Positions 16,335 to 23,430 of a DNA stretch of 64,000 nt are shown one piece after another. Origin of the DNA: JACKIC01 sp964392305 (GTDB lineage Bacteria; Planctomycetota; UBA1135; UBA2386); the NCBI GenBank assembly GCA_964392305.1, contig CAYMPV010000017.1, positions 1 through 64,000 on the forward strand. Direction: 5' to 3'. A program made the translations under genes and the position numbers. The notes below the pieces were generated by a model. It was not told where the DNA came from, did not search any database, and saw nothing but the letters and a program-made list of their open reading frames with translations. Numbering within the stretch: position 1 is the first letter of the stretch; every line of letters starts with the position of its first letter.

Positions 16335-17948
16335 CTATGCATCTGGGCCAGGCGCGTTCCTCTCCTCCTCTTCGATCGAAGTCAGCGTCGCTTCCGTCAG
16401 CAACAACACGCCGGCAACCGACACAGCGTTTCCAAGCGCGATCCGCACTACCTTGGTCGGATCGACTATGCCAGCCTCGATCATGTCGACGTAATCGGCT
16501 CGCGCGGCATCAAAGCCCGTCGCGCCCGTGCTCCCGCGAACATGCTCGACTACCACGCCCCCATCGTGCCCAGAGTTGGCTGCGATCTGGCGCAGGGGCA
16601 CCTCCAGCGCGCGAGCGAGCACGAACGCACCTGTTCGTTCATCACCCTCGCACTCCCGCGCGGCCTCCTCGACCGCCGGCGCCGCGCGCAGAAGCGCGAC
16701 GCCGCCGCCCGGGACTATGCCCTCGGCGACTGCGGCCTTGGTCGCAGCGATGGCGTCCTCGAACGCCTCCCTCTTGTTCTTCATCTCAGCCTCGGATGGC
16801 GCGCCGACGCGAATGACTGCGACGCCTCCCGACAGGCGGGCGAGCCGCTCCTGCAACTTCTCGCGGTCGTAGTCCGATGTGGTCGTCTCGATCTGGCGAC
16901 GGATCTCGGCGCGCCGGCCATCGATGTCCTGCTTCGAGCCGGCACCGCCGATGATCGTCGTCGTGTCCTTGCCGATCACCACGCGCCGCGCCCGACCGAG
17001 CTGCTCGATCTCCACCTTGTCGAGCGACAAGCCGAGTTCCTCCGCGAGGAACGTGCCACCGGTGAGAACTGCGATATCCGCCATGATCGCCTTGCTGCGA
17101 TCACCGTAGCCCGGCGCTTTGACCGCCGCACACAGGAACGTCCCGCGCAGCTTGTTCAGAACCAGCGTTGCCAGGGCCTCGGCCTCGACGGACTCGGCGA
17201 TGACGAGGAGCGGCTGGCCTGTCTTGAGGATCAGCTCGAGCAACGGCACCAGTTGGTCGACGCGCGCGACCTTGCCCTCACAGAGCAGCAGCAGCGGACT
17301 CTCGAGCACGGCCTCCATCTTGTCGGCGTTCGTCACGAAGTACGGCGACGCATAGCCGCGGTCGAATTGCAGCCCCTCGACCACCTCGATCTCGGTCTCC
17401 GTTCCCTTGGCTTCCTCGAGTGACACGACTCCTTCCGAGCCGACGCGCTCCATGGCTTCCGCGACCTGAGTTCCGATCCCCGCGTCGTTGTGGGCGGACA
17501 CGGTGGCGATGTGTTCGCGTTCGCGCCGTGCCGCGCACGGGCGCGACAATGCCTGGATCGCCGCCACCGCCGCACGGTGACCCCGTTCGATACCGCGCTT
17601 GAGATCGATCGCGCTCGCACCGGCGACAACGTTGCGCACGCCGTCGCTGAAGATCGCATGCGCCAGCAGCGTCGACGTCGTGGTGCCGTCGCCGACAGAG
17701 TCGCTGGTGCGCACGGCCGCCTCCCGCAGAAGGCGAACGCCGAGGTCCTCCTCGGGGTCCGGGAGCTTGATCTCCTTGGCGATCGTGACCCCGTCGTTGC
17801 ACACCAGCGGCGCACCCCACTTCCTACCGATCACTACGCACTTGGAGCGCGGCCCGAGCGTAGGCGACACGGCACTCACCAACGCCGCGGCTCCCTTGAT
17901 CAAGCACTGGCGCGCCTCGTCCTCGAGGCGGAGCACGGTGTGGCTCAC
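16335..17948 (-). CDS. groEL: GroEL-type chaperonin, divergent paralogue
   Basis: The 537-residue product aligns over the full length of GroEL. It has the ATP-binding GDGTTT (residues 86-91), the catalytic-Asp region EDAIAATKAAVAEGIVPGGG, and apical-domain motifs such as KAPGYGDRSKAIMADIAVLTGG. It differs from housekeeping GroEL in the N-terminal loop (PTLGPRSKCVVI rather than VTLGPKGRNV) and ends RNAPGPDA, without the Gly-Gly-Met tail. No groES is adjacent. The start is GTG 17948; its bases overlap the stop of the CBS gene (GTGA), so the two are co-translated. It is probably a specialised second chaperonin expressed with the CBS regulator; its clients are unknown. Confidence 0.85.
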   Translation of the reverse strand: MSHTVLRLEDEARQCLIKGAAALVSAVSPTLGPRSKCVVIGRKWGAPLVCNDGVTIAKEIKLPDPEEDLGVRLLREAAVRTSDSVGDGTTTSTLLAHAIFSDGVRNVVAGASAIDLKRGIERGHRAAVAAIQALSRPCAARREREHIATVSAHNDAGIGTQVAEAMERVGSEGVVSLEEAKGTETEIEVVEGLQFDRGYASPYFVTNADKMEAVLESPLLLLCEGKVARVDQLVPLLELILKTGQPLLVIAESVEAEALATLVLNKLRGTFLCAAVKAPGYGDRSKAIMADIAVLTGGTFLAEELGLSLDKVEIEQLGRARRVVIGKDTTTIIGGAGSKQDIDGRRAEIRRQIETTTSDYDREKLQERLARLSGGVAVIRVGAPSEAEMKNKREAFEDAIAATKAAVAEGIVPGGGVALLRAAPAVEEAARECEGDERTGAFVLARALEVPLRQIAANSGHDGGVVVEHVRGSTGATGFDAARADYVDMIEAGIVDPTKVVRIALGNAVSVAGVLLLTEATLTSIEEEERNAPGPDA

Positions 17949-18430
17949 GGAGCCCCCTCGGCGTACTCGCCCGTGACGAGGCGCGGCCGCGCGATCTGGC
18001 CGAGCGTCCGCCCGACCGCCGCGCACGACACGGGCGGTGCGAGCAGGTCTTCCTCGCGGCAAGCCTCGCGGGCGATGTCGTCGAGCGCGATCAGGCCGAC
18101 GAGCTGCCCCTGCTCCCCGAGCACGGGCAACCGACGGACCTGGTGCAGCGACATCGTGCGCTCCGCTTCCTCGATGGACGCGTCCGGCCGGCAGGTGAAG
18201 AGGCGCTCGGACATCGCCTTCGTGACCGGAATCTCGGCAAGCGGCTTCTCGGTGCGCAGCGCGGCCAGACAGACATCCCGATCGGTGAGCATGCCGACGG
18301 GGCGCCGGCCTCCGTCAACGACGACCACAGAGCCGCAGTCTCGGTCCCGCAGCAGCGACGCAACGCGGTGCAGCCGCTCCTCCGACCGCACGGTGGCGAC
18401 GCTCTTCTGCATCAGCATGTGAACGTTCAT
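17945..18430 (-). CDS. Two-CBS-domain protein
   Basis: The 161-residue protein consists of two CBS domains (about residues 10-65 and 72-125: CGSVVVVDGGRRPVGMLTDR and VRRLPVLGEQGQLVGLIALD), the pair that forms an adenine-nucleotide-binding Bateman module. A short C-terminal tail follows. GGAGGAA precedes ATG 18430 by 7 bases. It is the first gene of a two-gene operon with the GroEL-like gene, overlapping it by the GTGA junction. The likely role is sensing energy or stress state; that is inference from the domain alone. Confidence 0.85.
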   Translation of the reverse strand: MNVHMLMQKSVATVRSEERLHRVASLLRDRDCGSVVVVDGGRRPVGMLTDRDVCLAALRTEKPLAEIPVTKAMSERLFTCRPDASIEEAERTMSLHQVRRLPVLGEQGQLVGLIALDDIAREACREEDLLAPPVSCAAVGRTLGQIARPRLVTGEYAEGAP

Positions 18431-18550
18431 GACGATTCCTCCGGTGGTATCCGCGGAATGTTACGGGCGTACGGTCTGCACTTCCGTGCGCACAGAAGCC
18501 CGGCACCTTGGTGTCGAACGCCGAAGGCAGTCAGCTACGCAATGGTGCCC

Positions 18551-18636
18551 GTCCGATGCGGCACTGTGGCGGCGACGTAGGCCGTCCTCCGCTACGGCCG
18601 TGATCTCGACGATCTCCACCACCGCGTTCCGAAGTG
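18551..18636 (-). pseudogene. Fragment of protein family A (compare 816-895)
   Basis: About 85 bp match 816-895 at nearly 90% identity and encode VVEIVEITAVAEDGLRRRHS on the minus strand. This corresponds to the VVEIVEITVAAEDALRRRHS segment of the 702-1397 product. Neither flank continues the homology. The fragment lies in the 253-bp gap between the CBS gene and corA and may overlap their promoters. Confidence 0.7.
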
Positions 18637-18683
18637 GCCGGTAGCCCCTGGCCGGCCGGCAGCCCCTCGGCTCTAACCGTGGC

Positions 18684-19775
18684 GTGACACCCGCAGAGAA
18701 GCCTGCGCCGCATGGGCCAGCGCCGCGACGGCGCCGCCGCGCTGCGCCATTGCCGATCGGATCCTCACCGGGCACGCTGCGGACCAACCCCGAAGCGCGG
18801 CCGCCGGAGATGTGGGCTATCGGCTTCGGTCCCAACGGGTTCGAGGACAGGAGGCCGATCGCCTTCGGCGACCTCGTCGCGCTGCGAAAGAAGTGGCCCG
18901 TCGTCTGGCTCGACGTCGCCGGCTTCGGCGACCTGGATCTGCTGCAGAAGGTCGGCGACGAGTTCGGACTGCATCGCCTGGCCCTCGCCGACGTGGTCAA
19001 CCTGCAGCAGCGGGCCAAGGTCGAGGACTACTCGACCCACGAGTTCCTGGTGCTGCGCATGATCGATCCGACCAGCGCCGACGACACCGAGCAACTCGGC
19101 ATGTTCGTCGGCCCGGGGTTCGTGTTGACGTTCCAGGAGCGGCCGGGCGACTGCTTCGGGCTCGTGCGTCAGCGCCTGTTGGATCCCGACGGCCAGATGC
19201 GCAATCGCGGTGGTGACTACCTCGCCTATGCCCTGCTCGACGCCGTCGTCGACGCCTACTTCCCGGCGATGGAGGAGGTCGACGGGCGCCTCGAACGCGT
19301 CGAGGAGGCGATCCTGGCGGGCGGAGACCCGGCTCCGCTCGTGCGCGAGCTACACTCGGTCCGCCGCCGGCTGCTGCTGTTGCGCCGGGCGCTGTGGCCG
19401 CTGCGTGAAGCGACCAGCACGCTCGTGCGCGGCGAGGCGAAGCACTTCTCCGTCGAGGTGTGGCCCTACCTGCGCGACGTGCTGGACCACGTCGTGCAGC
19501 TGCTCGACCTGCTCGAGAACTACCGCGAGATGAGCAGCAGCCTCATGGACCTCCACCTGTCGACGGTGAATCATCGGCTCAACGAAGTGATGAAGCTGCT
19601 GACGGTCATCGCAACGATCTTCATCCCGCTGACCTTCGTAGTAGGCGTCTACGGAATGAACTTCGACTGGATGCCGGAGCTACGCGTCTGGTGGGGCTAC
19701 CCGCTGTGCCTGGTGCTCATGGCCGGCATCGCGGGCGGCATGCTCTGGTGGTTCCGCCGCCGTCGTTGGCTGTGA
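18684..19775 (+). CDS. corA: CorA family magnesium/cobalt transporter
   Basis: The 363-residue protein is a full-length CorA. The N-terminal cytoplasmic domain has PGTLRTNPEARPP, then LHRLALADVVNLQQRAKVED. A long coiled-coil stalk follows (about 195-300: LHSVRRRLLLLRRALWPLRE). Two C-terminal membrane helices carry the selectivity motif YGMNF (about 323-327) and MPEL in the loop. It should form a pentameric Mg2+/Co2+ channel in the inner membrane. The start is GTG 18684; the N-terminal segment from about residue 22 still matches the family, so a later start is unlikely. It is divergent from the CBS-GroEL operon. Confidence 0.92.
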   Translation: MTPAEKPAPHGPAPRRRRRAAPLPIGSSPGTLRTNPEARPPEMWAIGFGPNGFEDRRPIAFGDLVALRKKWPVVWLDVAGFGDLDLLQKVGDEFGLHRLALADVVNLQQRAKVEDYSTHEFLVLRMIDPTSADDTEQLGMFVGPGFVLTFQERPGDCFGLVRQRLLDPDGQMRNRGGDYLAYALLDAVVDAYFPAMEEVDGRLERVEEAILAGGDPAPLVRELHSVRRRLLLLRRALWPLREATSTLVRGEAKHFSVEVWPYLRDVLDHVVQLLDLLENYREMSSSLMDLHLSTVNHRLNEVMKLLTVIATIFIPLTFVVGVYGMNFDWMPELRVWWGYPLCLVLMAGIAGGMLWWFRRRRWL

Positions 19776-19878
19776 GGCTCAGGGCCGACGGCTCGCGCGA
19801 ATCATCGCCTCAGCCTGGACCGCCGGGATCCTGCGGATTCGCGACCGCCGACCGCGTGGGCCGAACACGGGCTGAAGA

Positions 19879-19942
19879 CCGGCACCGCACCACCCGCCAT
19901 CGGCGCGATCACCTCGTTGCCGAGCCCCTGGTGCGGCCGTTC
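19879..19942 (-). mobile_element. Transposase remnant (compare 8920-8985) in the 19776-20255 gap
   Basis: About 64 bp match the 3' end of the 8.8-kb transposase (ccggcaccgc...cctggtgcggccg), encoding part of HQGLGNEVIAP. Further right, 20018-20050 resembles the post-transposase block at 8686 (gtgtcgagaacggcgtcaacgc), and 19945-19975 resembles 441-465. No gene was found in this 480-bp stretch; it is a patchwork of repeat fragments before the sulfatase. Confidence 0.6.
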
Positions 19943-20255
19943 GCATTCGCGCACGGTCCGGGGAGCCATTCTGCCTGCCACCGGCGTCGACTACTCTGCC
20001 AAACTCGCCGGTCGCTTAGTGTCGAGAACGGCGTCAACGCTATTCCGCGCCCTTCGACTGTCGGCCGCCAGGCGCGGCAAATCTCGTGAAGGTGGACACT
20101 GCGCCGCATGTGCAACTGGCCGTCAGTCGGTCGCGCACTAAGCACTCTTATCGCGCGCAACTGCGCACTACGCCACATGTTCGACGGCCCGTCGGGCGAG
20201 GAGATTAGGCCCATTGCCGCATCGTCGGCAACACCCCGTACGGAGTACGACCAAC

Positions 20256-22049
20256 ATGAGACTGCCCCGCCTCGACTCGCTGACCGCAATCGGAATGGCT
20301 GTTGCGTTGGCAGGCGCGATCTGTGCCCAGCAAGCATCCAAGCCGCGTCGCCCGAACATCGTGATGATCGTCGCCGACGACATGGGCTTCTCCGACATGG
20401 GCATGTTCGGCGGCGAGATCCGCACACCGAACCTCGACGCCATCGCACAGAGCGGCGTCCGCTTCACGAACTTCTACTGCGGTCCGAGTTGTTCGCCGAC
20501 GCGTGCGATGCTGTTCTCGGGCACCGACTCGCACGTCGCTGGCCTCGGCAACATGGACGAATGGACGGCGCCGAACCAGCGCGGCGTGTCGGGCTACGAA
20601 GGCGTGCTGAACCAGCAGATGACGAGCTTCGTGAACCTGCTGCGCGACGGCGGCTACCACACCTACATGGCGGGCAAGTGGCATCTGGGCAAGCAGCCCG
20701 ACCAGATCCCGAGAGCCCGCGGCTTCGAGCGCGACTTCAGCCTGATGGACGGCGGCGGGAGCTACTTCGACATGACCGGGTTCGTCGCGTCCTCGCCGAA
20801 GTCGACCTTCACCGAGGACGGGCAGTATCTGGAGGAGCTGCCGCCGGACTACTACGCCACCAAGACCTACACCGACAAGATGATCTCCTTCGTCGAGTCG
20901 GGCCGCGGGGACGGCAAGCCGTTCTTCGCGTACGTGTCCCACCAGGCGCCCCACGATCCGTACCACCTGCCGGACGATTGGCTGCGCCGCTACGCCGAGA
21001 AGTACGACGTCGGCTGGGATCTGCTGCGCACGCAGCGGCTCGCGCGGATGAAGGAGCTCGGCATCATGGGAGCGGAAGCGGAACTCGCCGAGCGGCTGTG
21101 GTACGTGCCGTTCTGGAGCGACCTCGCACCGGCCACGCGCGCGACCGTCGGCCGCAAGATGGAGCTCTACGCCGCCATGGTCGAGAACCTGGACCACCAC
21201 GTCGGCCGGCTGGTCGACCACCTGAAGAAGATCGGCGAGTACGACAACACGCTGTTCCTCTTCTTCGCCGACAACGGCGCCGAGGGCTCCGACGTCGCCG
21301 AGATGATCGCCGGCACGCCGGGGACGCGCGACCACCTGTTCTACGTGTACAACTGGTCGCAGACGCACCCGAATGCGTGGGGACGGCCCCAGTCGAACGT
21401 CACCTACGGGCCGGGTTGGGCGCAGGTCTCGATGACGCCGTTCCGGCAGCACAAGGGCTGGCTCGCCGACGGTGGCATCCACTGCCCGCTCGTCGTCGCC
21501 GGGGCCGGCGTGCAGCGCCCTGCGGGCAGCATCGAACGTGGCCTGCTGCACGTGATGGACATCGCCCCGACGCTGTTGGAGTTCGCCGGCGTCCAGGTGC
21601 CCGCCACCTACCAGGGCCGCCCTGTGCAGCGCATGCAGGGCAAGTCGTGGGTGCCGATGCTCACAGGGCAGACCGACAGCCCGCGCAGCGAGCAGGACTG
21701 GATCGGTTGGGAGCTGTGGGGCAGCCGCGCGATCCGCCAAGGGAACTGGAAGCTGCTGTGGCAGCCGAAGCCGATGGGCGATGCCACATGGGCGCTGTAC
21801 GACCTCGCGAAGGACCCGGGCGAACGCCACGACCTGGCGGCCGCGGAACCCGAGCGGGTCGCGCAGATGCAGCTGCTGTGGGACGAGTACGTGAAGACGA
21901 ACCACGTGATCCTGCCGGACCGCAACCCCTTCGAGACGCTCTGGGACCAACTGCCGCCGCGCGTGCCGGTCGACGAGGGCTACCCACCCCTCAAGTTCAA
22001 GAAGCCGTTCGTCCCGCCGAAGGCTGCACCCCGTGAATCCAAGGAGTGA
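20256..22049 (+). CDS. Secreted arylsulfatase-type sulfatase
   Basis: The 597-residue product has a signal peptide (residues 1-25, AICAQQ) and the formylglycine-type sulfatase fold. RPNIVMIVADDMG supplies metal-binding Asp 41/42. The modification site is C79-S-P-T-R83, the CxPxR motif oxidised to formylglycine. Other family motifs are MAGKWHLG, a FADNGAEG metal/substrate region, and a C-terminal domain ending LAAAEPERV. It hydrolyses a sulfate ester in the periplasm or outside; the substrate is unknown. The frame is open from 20214, but ATG 20256 begins the signal peptide. It is followed after 3 bases by an outer-membrane protein gene, so the pair is an operon. Confidence 0.9.
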   Translation: MRLPRLDSLTAIGMAVALAGAICAQQASKPRRPNIVMIVADDMGFSDMGMFGGEIRTPNLDAIAQSGVRFTNFYCGPSCSPTRAMLFSGTDSHVAGLGNMDEWTAPNQRGVSGYEGVLNQQMTSFVNLLRDGGYHTYMAGKWHLGKQPDQIPRARGFERDFSLMDGGGSYFDMTGFVASSPKSTFTEDGQYLEELPPDYYATKTYTDKMISFVESGRGDGKPFFAYVSHQAPHDPYHLPDDWLRRYAEKYDVGWDLLRTQRLARMKELGIMGAEAELAERLWYVPFWSDLAPATRATVGRKMELYAAMVENLDHHVGRLVDHLKKIGEYDNTLFLFFADNGAEGSDVAEMIAGTPGTRDHLFYVYNWSQTHPNAWGRPQSNVTYGPGWAQVSMTPFRQHKGWLADGGIHCPLVVAGAGVQRPAGSIERGLLHVMDIAPTLLEFAGVQVPATYQGRPVQRMQGKSWVPMLTGQTDSPRSEQDWIGWELWGSRAIRQGNWKLLWQPKPMGDATWALYDLAKDPGERHDLAAAEPERVAQMQLLWDEYVKTNHVILPDRNPFETLWDQLPPRVPVDEGYPPLKFKKPFVPPKAAPRESKE

Positions 22050-22052
22050 TCC

Positions 22053-23045
22053 ATGACCTTGCTGTCAAACGACTGGGCCGCGCTGCGGCGCCCGTTCCCC
22101 TTCGCGGTCGCGTCCGTCGCGTTCTCGCTGGCCGCCGCAGCCCAGGGCGACGGCGCACGCACCTACTGGAAGTCGCTCTCCGGGGGGTCGGCGATCAACT
22201 TCTGGGCCATCGAGGGGGGCGGCAACACGAACCCGCTCGACAAGGCGCGGGTCGTGGACCCCACGGCGGACTTCGACGCCAACCTGTCGTTGCTCGGCTA
22301 CCACCGGAGCATGTCGCTGTTCGGCCGTTCGGCAGTTGCGTCGCTGCTGCTCCCGGTCGGCAACCTGGAAGCCGAGATCGCGGGCGTCCCGGTCGCTCAG
22401 CAGACGTCCACATCCGGCTATGGCGATCCCACGATCCAGCTCGACTGCAACATCTACGGCGCGCCGGCGATGACCGACCTGCCGTCCTTGATGCGTTACG
22501 AGCCGGACTTCACGCTGGACGCCCTGGTCACGCTGGCCATCCCGATCGGTGAATACGATCAGGACTCCGCGCTGAACCTCGGCCAGAACCGCTGGTACGG
22601 CAGGATCGGTGCGCCGATGATGTGGACGCTCGGTCCGTGGGTCCCCGGCCAGCGCACGACCGTCGAACTGCTCCCGGCAGTCTGGCTGTTCGGCGACAAC
22701 AACGACTATCAGGGTGGTCAGACCCTCTCGACGGATCCGATCTTCGGGCTCGAAGCGCACCTGACGCGCGACTTCACCGAGACCATGTGGGGCTCGATCG
22801 ACTCGGTGTGGTTCTCCGGCGGCAAGTCGGAGATCGGCGGCGTCACCGGATCCTCGATCGACAACCTCGGAGTCGGCGTGACGTTCGGCTTCCAGGTCAA
22901 CGACAACCTTGCCATCAACGTGAGCTACTGCACGACCGTCGACGACAACGACCCCGGGGACGTTCGCGGCGACGAGTTCCGGCTGATGTTCACCTACGGT
23001 TGGCACCCGCTGATCCAGGGCATGCAGCGCCTGTCGGGCCACTGA
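22053..23045 (+). CDS. Outer-membrane beta-barrel protein (transporter, phenol-MetA-pathway-like)
   Basis: The 330-residue product has an N-terminal signal region (FPFAVASVAFSLAAAAQG). Alternating beta strands fit the outer-membrane channel family often labelled as a phenol-degradation meta-pathway transporter (PF13557-like): SGYGDPTIQLDCNIY, LAIPIGEYD, WYGRIGAPMMWTLG, VELLPAVWLFGDNNDY, and a final GDEFRLMFTYGWHP strand. AAGGAG of the preceding sulfatase end serves as ribosome-binding site, and the genes are 3 bp apart. It may pass the sulfatase's substrate or product across the outer membrane; this is inferred from the coupling. Confidence 0.7.
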   Translation: MTLLSNDWAALRRPFPFAVASVAFSLAAAAQGDGARTYWKSLSGGSAINFWAIEGGGNTNPLDKARVVDPTADFDANLSLLGYHRSMSLFGRSAVASLLLPVGNLEAEIAGVPVAQQTSTSGYGDPTIQLDCNIYGAPAMTDLPSLMRYEPDFTLDALVTLAIPIGEYDQDSALNLGQNRWYGRIGAPMMWTLGPWVPGQRTTVELLPAVWLFGDNNDYQGGQTLSTDPIFGLEAHLTRDFTETMWGSIDSVWFSGGKSEIGGVTGSSIDNLGVGVTFGFQVNDNLAINVSYCTTVDDNDPGDVRGDEFRLMFTYGWHPLIQGMQRLSGH

Positions 23046-23093
23046 TCCGGCGCGGCAGGGTCGGCCGGATCGGAACGCGATTTCGATTCCCTT

Positions 23094-23297
23094 GCGAAGG
23101 CAGGCGGCGCCAAGAAGCGCGGTCCGGGGCATCCGGCGAAGGCCAAAGGCACGACCAAGGCGGCCGCGTCGATGTCCAGCGCAGCCGGCATCGAGGGAAT
23201 CCTGGCCGCCGTGAAGGGCGCCGAGCAGGAGCGAGCGAAGATGTTCGCGGCCCTGCAGAAGATCCAGGTGGTGCTGGCAGACGCGCTGGCCAGGTAG
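23094..23297 (+). pseudogene. Truncated copy of the AT-hook/HTH protein (C-terminal 67 codons)
   Basis: The frame reads AKAGGAKKRGPGHPAKAKG, then IEGILAAVKGAEQERAKM, and stops at 23297, matching residues 50-116 of the 6718-7068 product. Changes are mostly third-position or conservative and there are no frameshifts. The helix-turn-helix half and its start codon are missing; unrelated sequence begins upstream of 23094. An internal ATG (codon 27) exists but would give only 41 residues. Confidence 0.7.
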
Positions 23298-23430
23298 GTG
23301 TCCAGTGGGGTAGATGCTGCGCGACCGGCCAGGCGATGGACACCCCAACAATCTGCATCCCGTCACCCTGTAGCAGCTTCTCAGCCTGGATTTCGTACGG
23401 TATTTCCGGGTCGGCGGTGACCTGCCCGAC

